From Solirubrobacteraceae bacterium (GTDB taxonomy: Bacteria; Actinomycetota; Thermoleophilia; Solirubrobacterales; Solirubrobacteraceae): a stretch of 7,294 nucleotides of DNA. Positions 1 through 5,368 of this stretch are shown one piece after another. Numbering within the stretch: the first letter of the stretch is position 1; every line of letters begins with the position of its first letter. Location: NCBI GenBank assembly GCA_025935735.1, contig JAICUS010000300.1, positions 1-7,294 of the forward strand. Direction: 5' to 3'. A program made the translations under genes and the position numbers. A model generated the notes under the pieces. It did no database searches. It was not told where the DNA came from and saw only the letters and a program-made list of their open reading frames with translations.

Positions 1-1
1 C

Positions 2-145
2 GGGATCTTCCTGGTCATCGAGGCGGTGCGCCAGCTGCGCGGGGAATGCGGCGAGCGGCAGGTCGAAGGCGCCGAGGTGGCGCTGGTTAACGGCATGGGC
101 GGCTTCCTGTCGAGCTCGGCCACGGCGATCCTCGCGCGCACGTGA
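2..145 (+). CDS. Thiolase-family protein (lipid-transfer/SCP-x type), C-terminal 47 residues only
   Basis: Partial gene: the reading frame is open from the window edge and ends at TGA 143-145. The visible residues include EAVRQLRG and a closing segment VNGMGGFLSSSATAIL, which matches the C-terminal strand-loop-helix of thiolase-fold proteins of the lipid-transfer/SCP-x type. In classical thiolases this loop carries a second catalytic cysteine (CxGGG). Here the loop reads NGMGG with no cysteine, as in the thiolase homologues that pair with DUF35 proteins, some of which act as aldolases or acyl-CoA binding subunits rather than true thiolases. The stop overlaps the GTG of the following DUF35 gene (GTGA), so the two are translationally coupled and probably form a complex. 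The substrate cannot be inferred from this fragment. Family assignment is fairly sure; precise activity is unknown. Confidence 0.8.
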   Translation, partial: GIFLVIEAVRQLRGECGERQVEGAEVALVNGMGGFLSSSATAILART

Positions 146-507
146 TCGACGCGGCCCCGTTCTGGGAGGCGGTCGCGCGGCGCGAGCTGCACCTGCCCTG
201 GTGCCTCGCGTGCGACGCGCCGTTCTTCTACCCGCGCACGCTGTGCCCGCGCTGCGGGTCGCGCGAGCTGGAGTGGCGGCGGGCGAGCGGTCGCGGCAGG
301 CTGTACGCGTTCTGCATCCAGCACACGACGCCGCTGCCCGAGCTCCGCGACGCCCTGCCGTTCGTGACCGCGCTGGTCGAGCTCGAGGAGGGCCCGCGGA
401 TGATGAGCCGGCTCGTGGGCGTCGAGCCGGACCCGGCTGTGGTGCGCTGCGATATGCCGCTCGTCGTGGACTTCGTGGACGGGCTGCCGGTGTTCCGTCC
501 CGCCTAG
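142..507 (+). CDS. DUF35 Zn-ribbon / OB-fold protein, thiolase partner subunit
   Basis: Complete 121-residue protein with a GTG start that overlaps the upstream thiolase stop by 4 bp. The family consists of an N-terminal helix (here around PFWEAV, residues 6-11), a rubredoxin-like zinc ribbon and an OB-fold. The ribbon is clear: C21-x2-C24 and C35-x2-C38, with the typical YPR and CPRCGS surroundings, followed by the SGRGRLYAF strand that opens the OB-fold (about residues 48-120). Family members bind a thiolase-like partner, stabilise it and help position acyl-CoA. Known examples are the DUF35 partners in steroid side-chain degradation and in the archaeal thiolase/HMG-CoA synthase complex. The N-terminus is shorter than in many relatives, but the GTGA coupling supports this start. 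The stop TAG lies inside a CTAG shared with the convergent gene. The pathway is unknown; a fatty-acid or sterol-like acyl-CoA is an inference. Confidence 0.88.
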   Translation: MIDAAPFWEAVARRELHLPWCLACDAPFFYPRTLCPRCGSRELEWRRASGRGRLYAFCIQHTTPLPELRDALPFVTALVELEEGPRMMSRLVGVEPDPAVVRCDMPLVVDFVDGLPVFRPA

Positions 508-1106
508 ATCTCGACCGCGACCTCCGGCCCCAGCGCGTACGGCGGCACGAGATCGATCCGGTCGCCGCTCCAGAACTTGCCGGGGTCGTACCAGCTCGAC
601 GGCCGCCGGCTGGGCAGCAGTCCCATCTGCTGGTAGGTGCTCGCCACCACTTCCGCGCAGTAGACGGCCTCGCGCGAGATCTCGCGCTTCTGCACCCGGC
701 CGGTGGCCCACGAGCGGATCAGCCCGGGCGTCGACGGGAACGGCTTGCCGTCGAGGCCCTGGATGGCCTGCATCAGCCGGTCCTCGTGCTCGCGGGTGAT
801 CGTCCCCTCCAGCCGGCGCATCCACGCCCGCTGGCCGTACCGGCTCGCCCAGGTGGTCACCGCGTCGCGCAGCACGTGCAGCTGCACGCCGCGCTGGCGC
901 TCGCCGGTCCACACGTCGGGCAGCGAGCGGCCGAGCTCCGCGTGCCACATCAGCGGCTGGAGGTCGTCCAGCGCGACCACCATCCCGACGTGGTTGACCG
1001 GGCTGTTGGTCATCGTCTGGATCGCCCGGTCGGCGAGCGACCGGCCCCGGAACAGCCAGATGTCCCCCGTTCGGGCGGTGGCCACGGCGTCATCGAGCGT
1101 CAGCAC
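504..1106 (-). CDS. Permuted NlpC/P60-like (YiiX/YebB-type) papain-fold protein
   Basis: 200 residues, GTG start at 1106. An in-frame TAG four codons upstream (1116-1118) leaves this as the only plausible start. The N-terminal TGDIWLFRG (13-21), SPVNHVGMVV (35-44) and C-terminal YCAEVVASTYQQMGLL (149-164) segments fit the circularly permuted NlpC/P60 superfamily, in which the catalytic His precedes the Cys. The likely pair is H39 and C150; a third polar residue is not assigned. Permuted members act on amide or ester bonds and several modify lipids, so this could be a hydrolase or acyltransferase rather than a cell-wall peptidase. No signal peptide or membrane segment is visible, so it is probably cytoplasmic. 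It is divergent from the small membrane protein at 1127, with an overlapping promoter region, and convergent with the DUF35 gene. Substrate is unknown. Confidence 0.72.
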   Translation of the reverse strand: MLTLDDAVATARTGDIWLFRGRSLADRAIQTMTNSPVNHVGMVVALDDLQPLMWHAELGRSLPDVWTGERQRGVQLHVLRDAVTTWASRYGQRAWMRRLEGTITREHEDRLMQAIQGLDGKPFPSTPGLIRSWATGRVQKREISREAVYCAEVVASTYQQMGLLPSRRPSSWYDPGKFWSGDRIDLVPPYALGPEVAVEI

Positions 1107-1111
1107 GCCGG

Positions 1112-1117
1112 TAACCT
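1112..1117 (+). promoter_or_regulatory. -10 element (TAACCT) for the small membrane protein gene
   Basis: TAACCT ends 9 nt before the ATG at 1127. The predicted start site, about 1124, would give a leader of about 3 nt. It is the opposite-strand partner of the TAGGTT element at 1113-1118. The predicted start sites of the two genes are 18 bp apart, as expected for a shared symmetric -10. No good -35 is visible. Confidence 0.45.
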
Positions 1118-1118
1118 A
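1113..1118 (-). promoter_or_regulatory. -10 element (TAGGTT) for a leaderless transcript of the permuted NlpC/P60-like gene
   Basis: On the minus strand TAGGTT fits the TAnnnT pattern. Its last base is 6 nt from the GTG, so a start site 7 nt downstream falls exactly on the first base of the start codon (1106). There is no Shine-Dalgarno, and I see no convincing -35. It overlaps the plus-strand -10 TAACCT by five bases. Confidence 0.5.
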
Positions 1119-1126
1119 CGGCAACC

Positions 1127-1321
1127 ATGCGCGCGCGTTGGAAGCTCCTCGGATTGGCCGGCGTCGCCGGCGTCGCCGCCACGGGCGCCGTGGTCGCCCG
1201 CCAGAAGCGCGAGCAGCAGGAGTACACGCCGGAGGAGCTGCGGGCCAAGCTGCACGAACGCCTGACGCCCAACGGCGCGGGGCCGGTCACCGAGACCGGC
1301 GACGCCGTGGCCGCCGACTAG
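1127..1321 (+). CDS. Small single-pass membrane-anchored protein, unknown function
   Basis: 64 residues, ATG start. Residues 1-6 carry positive charges (R2, R4, K6). Residues 7-24 are a Gly/Ala/Val/Leu-rich hydrophobic stretch that looks like a transmembrane or signal-anchor helix, followed by a basic stop-transfer patch (RQKR, 25-28). Residues 34-46 (TPEELRAKLHERL) form a likely amphipathic helix, and the tail is acidic and flexible. There is no lipobox cysteine and no clear signal-peptidase site. The flanking charges leave the orientation open. The frame has the usual G/C third-position bias and sits exactly between a divergent promoter and a shared CTAG stop, which favours a real gene over a chance ORF. 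I do not recognise a named family. Co-regulation with the divergent NlpC/P60-like gene is possible through the overlapping promoters. Confidence 0.68.
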   Translation: MRARWKLLGLAGVAGVAATGAVVARQKREQQEYTPEELRAKLHERLTPNGAGPVTETGDAVAAD

Positions 1322-1797
1322 CGCGCCGAGCGCCGCAGCGCGGCCTCCGAGCGCATCCGCTCGTGCTCGACGGCCCGCTTCGCCTGCGCCAGCGTGCGCC
1401 GCACGTTCCCGCGCACGATCGGGCCGGCGAGCTGCTCGGCCAGCCACGACCAGACGCCGCCGCCGGCCACGCCGAACTGCAGCCGCAGCTCCAGCCGCGT
1501 GCCGCCGTCGCGGCCCTCGCGCAGCCGCCAGCGGCCGCGCTGGTCGACGCCGGTGACCGAGGTCCAGGCGAGGTCGCACTCCGGCTGGAACTCGACGACC
1601 TCGATCAGCCCGCCGACCTCCGCGCTCCCCACGCGCATCAGCATCCGGTAGCGCGCGCCCAGCCCGGTGCGCTGCTCGCCCTCCACCTCCCAGCGCGTCA
1701 CGCCGGCGAAGAAGTCGAGCACCCGCGCGGGGTCGGCGATCTGCTCCCACACGAGCGCGCGGGACGCGGCGACGTCGACGTGCTCGGCGATCCTCAT
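1318..1797 (-). CDS. SRPBCC (START/polyketide-cyclase-like) family protein
   Basis: 159 residues, ATG start overlapping the upstream acyltransferase stop as ATGA (1794-1797), so it is the coupled last gene of the operon. The N-terminal strand followed by ALVWEQIADPARVLDFF (14-30) is the typical opening of the SRPBCC helix-grip fold. The middle alternates strands (ARYRMLMRVG, GLIEVVEFQPECDLAW, GRWRLRE, GTRLELRLQFG), and a long C-terminal helix (about 113-150) closes the hydrophobic cavity. The length is normal for the family. Such proteins bind or convert hydrophobic ligands; no catalytic residues are diagnostic here. Its position after an SCP2/hydrolase fusion and an acyltransferase suggests it carries or senses a lipid made or consumed by them, which is inference. 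Its stop TAG shares the CTAG at 1318-1321 with the convergent small protein gene. Confidence 0.82.
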   Translation of the reverse strand: MRIAEHVDVAASRALVWEQIADPARVLDFFAGVTRWEVEGEQRTGLGARYRMLMRVGSAEVGGLIEVVEFQPECDLAWTSVTGVDQRGRWRLREGRDGGTRLELRLQFGVAGGGVWSWLAEQLAGPIVRGNVRRTLAQAKRAVEHERMRSEAALRRSAR

Positions 1798-2735
1798 CCG
1801 AGCACCGGGAAGCGGCGCTCCGCGGCCAGGGCGTCGAGCGTCTCCTGCATCAGCCGGTGGATGTGCGTATACACCTCGTCTACACCCGGGCGCGGGCCGA
1901 ACTCCTCACGCAGGTGGATCGCCGGCAGCGCCTCGACGGTGATCTTCGCCGGCAGCGGGATGTGACCGAGCAGGTCGCCGACGTTCAACCCCCAGGGCAG
2001 CGCGAGCGAGATCGGCAGCACCTTCAGCCGCAGCGCCCGGTCGAGGCGCAGCGCGCGCGCCAGGCCCTCGCCGCGGGAGAGGAACAGCGCGGTCTCCTGG
2101 CCGCCGATGGCCACCACCGGGACGATCGGCACGTCCTGCTCGATCGCCAGCCGGATGAACCCCTTGCGGTCCCCGAAGTCGACGCGGTTGCCCTCCCAGC
2201 TCGGGCGGTGGACCTCCCGGTCGCCGCCGGGATAGACGAGCACCGCGGCGCCGGAGCGCAGCGCGCGGCGGGCGTTCTCGTGCGATGCGGCGACCGTCCC
2301 GTACCTGCGCAGGAACGACAGGCCGGGATAAGAGAGGACGAGGTTGTGGGCGAGCTGATGGAACGGGCGCTCGACCCCGAAGTAGGTGGAGAACGCGAGC
2401 GTGAACACGAGCGTGTCCGGCGTCAGGTTGCCGCCGGAGTGGTTGCCCACCAGCAGCACCGGGCCGCTCTCGGGCACGTTGCCCAGCCCGCGGACCTCGC
2501 CGCGGTACCACAGCGAGGCGGCCAGCCAGAGCCGCGGCAGCGTCTCGCGGATGTAGTCGGGGTCGCGCTCGTCGAGGTCGGCGGGCGGGACGGCGCGGCC
2601 GGCGAGCCGGCGCACCAGCCCGGTGAGCGTGCCGATGCCCGGCGGGCCGCCGCTGCCCGGCGTGGCGGCGTCGTCCTGCAGTACGCGGCGGGCGTCCGCG
2701 GTGCCGCCGTGGCCGTTGCGGGTGGAGGTCGTCAT
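1794..2735 (-). CDS. Lysophospholipid acyltransferase-type (PlsC-like) acyltransferase
   Basis: 313 residues. The start ATG at 2735 overlaps the hydrolase stop as ATGA. The frame stays open far upstream, but that part is only a shadow of the hydrolase gene. Residues 1-50 are Gly/Pro/Ser-rich and probably disordered. The acyltransferase core begins near 77 (YRGEVRGLGNVPESGPVLLVGNHSGG). The active-site block reads NHSGGNLTPD, so H99 and D107 are eight residues apart rather than the five of the canonical HX4D box; I recall this spacing from a bacterial subfamily rather than as a defect. The substrate block VYPGGD is at 167-172, and VPIVPVVAIGGQE follows. It probably transfers an acyl group from acyl-CoA or acyl-ACP to a lysolipid or other lipid alcohol at the inner membrane face. 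No strong transmembrane helix is obvious. The exact acceptor is unknown. Confidence 0.87.
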   Translation of the reverse strand: MTTSTRNGHGGTADARRVLQDDAATPGSGGPPGIGTLTGLVRRLAGRAVPPADLDERDPDYIRETLPRLWLAASLWYRGEVRGLGNVPESGPVLLVGNHSGGNLTPDTLVFTLAFSTYFGVERPFHQLAHNLVLSYPGLSFLRRYGTVAASHENARRALRSGAAVLVYPGGDREVHRPSWEGNRVDFGDRKGFIRLAIEQDVPIVPVVAIGGQETALFLSRGEGLARALRLDRALRLKVLPISLALPWGLNVGDLLGHIPLPAKITVEALPAIHLREEFGPRPGVDEVYTHIHRLMQETLDALAAERRFPVLG

Positions 2736-3958
2736 GCCGCACGCAGCCAGGGCGCCGCGTCGCCGAGCGCGTCGACGCGGGCGAAGAAGCGCTCGAGCAG
2801 CCCGTTCGTCTGCTCCGGCCGCTCGACCTGCGGGACGTGGCCGCAGCCCTGCAGGACCACCTGCTCGGCCTGCGGCAGCCAGCGCTCCACGTGCGGGCGG
2901 AACCGCTCGGGGATCAGCCGGTCGTGCGAGGACCAGACGAACAGCGCCGGCGGCTGCAGGCGCCCGAGCCGCGGATAGAAGCCGTTGCGGCCGAACGGCG
3001 CCTCGAGGTAGATCGACCGGGCCGAGGCCAGGAACGCCAGCCGCGCGCCCGCGTTGCGGTAGATGCGCTCGAACTCGTCCACCACGATGTCGGCCACGCT
3101 CGGGTCCACGAGGTCGCGGTCCGCGAACAGCGCCCAGAACTGCTGCTCGATGCGCTTGCGGCCCAGCGAGTGGGGCAGGACGCCGAGCTCGGGGCGCAGG
3201 CTGCGCACGAGCCAGTGCCAGTCGCGGCGGATGAACGCCACCGCGGGGCACAGCAACGCGAGGCCCTTCACGCGCTCCGGCCGCTCCAGCCCGACCTCGA
3301 TCGCCACGCGGCCGCCCATCGAGTTGCCCACGATGTGCGCGCGCTCGATGCCCAGCGCGTCCATCGCCCCGATGACGGCCTTGGCGGCGTACGGCGCGCC
3401 GTAGGGCGCCGTCGACGGCTTGCTCGAGCCGCCGAAGCCGGGCAGGTCGATCGCGTGCACGCGATAGCGGCGGCTGAGCGCGGCGGCCGTGTCGAAGAAG
3501 CTCGACTTCGCGCCGCCCAGGCCGTGCAGCAGCAGCATGTCCGGCCCCTCGCCCATGGTCAGCGTGGAGAGCTTGAGCCGCTTGCCGGCCGGGACGTCGT
3601 GGATGCGCAGCAGCGGCGGGCGGCCGGACGGCAGCCGGAACAGCCCCTCGAAGCCGACCGCGAGGTCGAGGTCGCCGCGGGCATAGAGCCGGCGCTGGGA
3701 GAACGCCTCGATCCCCGAGAGCTCGCCCTGGCGCAGCGCGCACCAGGTGGCGGCGTCGGTGCCGATCACCACGTCGGGCCTGCGCTTCGTCGCGCCGGCC
3801 CGGACGCGGGCCCCGAGCGCCGTACACCGGACCTCCCAGCAGCGCCCGATGTCCCCGAGGCGAATGTGGTAGGTCGCGTCGAACCCCGGCTCGGCGCCCA
3901 GGTAGCGGGAGGGAAGCGTCGCGAACGCCTCTGCGACCGCCCCCGCCAGTTCGTGCAT
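2732..3958 (-). CDS. Fusion of an SCP2 sterol-carrier domain with an alpha/beta hydrolase
   Basis: 408 residues, ATG start, first gene of the operon. Residues 1 to about 118 look like an SCP2 lipid-binding domain: RRPDVVIGTDAATWCALRQGELSGIEAF followed by RLYARGDLDLAVGFEGLF is the family signature. From about 127 comes a complete alpha/beta hydrolase: oxyanion loop LLLHGLGG (142-149), DLPGFGGSSKP (171-181), nucleophile elbow GNSMGG with S213, acid D346 in WSSHDRLIP, and base H374 in GCGHVPQVERPEQ. All three triad residues are present, so it should be active, probably on a lipid ester, lactone or C-C bonded hydrophobic substrate held by the SCP2 domain. That role is inferred from the architecture. 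No signal peptide or membrane segment is visible. The TGA overlaps the acyltransferase ATG. A -10 ends 6 nt before the ATG and there is no Shine-Dalgarno, so it is probably leaderless. Confidence 0.88.
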   Translation of the reverse strand: MHELAGAVAEAFATLPSRYLGAEPGFDATYHIRLGDIGRCWEVRCTALGARVRAGATKRRPDVVIGTDAATWCALRQGELSGIEAFSQRRLYARGDLDLAVGFEGLFRLPSGRPPLLRIHDVPAGKRLKLSTLTMGEGPDMLLLHGLGGAKSSFFDTAAALSRRYRVHAIDLPGFGGSSKPSTAPYGAPYAAKAVIGAMDALGIERAHIVGNSMGGRVAIEVGLERPERVKGLALLCPAVAFIRRDWHWLVRSLRPELGVLPHSLGRKRIEQQFWALFADRDLVDPSVADIVVDEFERIYRNAGARLAFLASARSIYLEAPFGRNGFYPRLGRLQPPALFVWSSHDRLIPERFRPHVERWLPQAEQVVLQGCGHVPQVERPEQTNGLLERFFARVDALGDAAPWLRAA

Positions 3959-3964
3959 CCCGGC

Positions 3965-3970
3965 AAACTA
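3965..3970 (-). promoter_or_regulatory. -10 element (TAGTTT) of the SCP2-hydrolase operon, leaderless
   Basis: Reading on the minus strand, TAGTTT is followed by six bases and then the ATG at 3958. A start site 7 nt after the hexamer is the A of ATG, so the operon mRNA would be leaderless. No Shine-Dalgarno or clear -35 is present. Confidence 0.5.
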
Positions 3971-3987
3971 CCCGGCGGTCCGGCGGG

Positions 3988-3993
3988 TACGCT
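3988..3993 (+). promoter_or_regulatory. -10 element (TACGCT) of cysS, leaderless
   Basis: TACGCT fits TAnnnT and is seven bases before the GTG at 4001, which places the transcription start at 4000-4001. No Shine-Dalgarno is visible. The element lies at about the -35 distance of the divergent operon promoter, and vice versa, so the two promoters share one roughly 42-bp gap and may compete for RNA polymerase. Confidence 0.45.
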
Positions 3994-4000
3994 CCGGTTC

Positions 4001-5368
4001 GTGGGCGAGGTACGGCTCTATGACACCCTGACGCGGCAGGTCCAGCCGCTGCGGCCGCGGGATCCCGGCAAGGTCGGCATCTACGCCTGCGGGCCGACGG
4101 TCTACGGGCCGATCCACGTCGGCAACGCCCGCCCGTTCGTCGTCTTCTCCCTGCTCAAGCGGTTCCTGGAGCACGAGGGCTACGACGTCACGCTCGTGGC
4201 GAACGTGACCGACATCAACGACAAGATCTACGACGCCGCGCAGTCGGCGGGCGTGCCCTCGGGCAAGCTGGCCGCGGACATGGCCCGGCGCTACACGGAC
4301 GACACGGACCGGCTGGGCCTGGGCCGCCCGGACCTCGAGCCCTACGCCACCGAGTACATCGGCCCGATCGTCGACCTGATCGCGCGGCTCATCGAGGGCG
4401 GGAGCGCGTACGCCGTGGACGGCGACGTGTACTTCCGGGTGCGGTCGCTGTCGTCGTATGGAGAGCTGTCCCGGCGCGACCTCGACCAGATGGACCAGGG
4501 CGAGGGCGTCGAGGGGGCCGAGCGCAAGGAGGACCCGCTCGACTTCGCGCTCTGGAAGGCGCACAAGGAGGGCGAGGACACGTTCTGGGAGGCGCCGTGG
4601 GGCCGCGGCCGGCCGGGCTGGCACATCGAGTGCTCGGCGATGGCCGAGGCGCTGCTGGGCGTGGGGTTCGACATCCACGGCGGCGGCCTGGACCTCGTCT
4701 TCCCCCACCACGAGAACGAGGCGGCGCAGACGTTCGCCGGCCACGGGCACCCGCTCGCCCGGCTGTGGGTGCACAACGGCATGCTCGAGGTGACCGACCC
4801 GAGGGAGAAGGTCTCCGAGAAGATGTCCAAGTCGGTGGGCAACATCCGGCGCCTGTCCGACGTGCTCGACGACGTGGGGCCGGAGACGCTGCTGATGTAC
4901 TTCGCGGGCGGCCACTACCGCCAGCCGATCGCGTTCTCGGAGGACCGGCTGGCCGACGCCGCCCGCACGGCCGAGCGCATTCGCGACGCCGGCCGCCGGC
5001 TCGTCGCCGGCCCGTCGCCGGCCGCGCTGCGCTCGCATCGCGACGCGTTCTTCGAGGCCCTGCGCGACGACTACAACACGCCCAAGGCGCTGGCCGCGCT
5101 GTTCGGCTGGGTGGGAGACGCGAACCGCTCCGAGGAGGCGGTCGGCGACGGCGACCTGGTCGAGATGCTCACGGTGCTCGGCCTCGAGTCGCTGCTGGCG
5201 GCCGGCGAGCGCCCGCCCGAGGAGGCGCTCGAGCTCGCCGCCCGCCGCGACGCCGCCCGCGCCGACCGCGACTGGCCCGAGGCCGACCGCCTGCGCGACG
5301 AGCTCCGCGCCCTCGGCTGGGAGGTCCGCGACGGCCCCGCCGGCGCCGAGCTGGTCCGGGCGGCATGA
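4001..5368 (+). CDS. cysS: Cysteinyl-tRNA synthetase
   Basis: 455 residues, close to the 461 of the E. coli enzyme. It charges tRNA-Cys with cysteine in the cytoplasm using ATP. The frame is open far upstream, but homology begins at VRLYDTLTR, so GTG 4001 (protein GEVRLYDTL after the initiator) is the natural start. Class I signatures: YACGPTVYGPIHVGNAR with the HIGH-like HVGN at 39-42, and KMSKS at 274-278. The four catalytic-site zinc ligands are all present: C30, C211 (ECSAM), H236 and E240 (FPHHENE), each two above the E. coli numbers. A full C-terminal DALR/anticodon-binding region is present, and HVGN plus the full length argue against the shorter paralogue MshC of mycothiol synthesis. 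Translation is coupled to rlmB by ATGA at 5365-5368. Confidence 0.97.
   Translation: MGEVRLYDTLTRQVQPLRPRDPGKVGIYACGPTVYGPIHVGNARPFVVFSLLKRFLEHEGYDVTLVANVTDINDKIYDAAQSAGVPSGKLAADMARRYTDDTDRLGLGRPDLEPYATEYIGPIVDLIARLIEGGSAYAVDGDVYFRVRSLSSYGELSRRDLDQMDQGEGVEGAERKEDPLDFALWKAHKEGEDTFWEAPWGRGRPGWHIECSAMAEALLGVGFDIHGGGLDLVFPHHENEAAQTFAGHGHPLARLWVHNGMLEVTDPREKVSEKMSKSVGNIRRLSDVLDDVGPETLLMYFAGGHYRQPIAFSEDRLADAARTAERIRDAGRRLVAGPSPAALRSHRDAFFEALRDDYNTPKALAALFGWVGDANRSEEAVGDGDLVEMLTVLGLESLLAAGERPPEEALELAARRDAARADRDWPEADRLRDELRALGWEVRDGPAGAELVRAA

Noticed and set aside
703..1965. 420-codon plus-strand open frame
   Set aside because: It crosses two convergent junctions and lies over three genes with recognised folds. 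Its Ser/Arg/Pro/Ala-rich composition is a shadow-frame pattern.
2736..3827. Upstream in-frame extension of the acyltransferase (364 codons)
   Set aside because: It overlaps the hydrolase gene in another frame and has Arg/Ala/Pro-rich junk composition. The ATGA overlap at 2732-2735 marks the true start.
2837..4000. Upstream in-frame extension of cysS (388 codons)
   Set aside because: It lies antisense to the hydrolase. CysRS homology starts just after GTG 4001, which also has a well-placed -10.
4001..5368. MshC (mycothiol cysteine ligase) instead of CysRS
   Set aside because: The protein is full CysRS length with HVGN, KMSKS, all four zinc ligands, a complete C-terminal tRNA-binding region and an rlmB neighbour.
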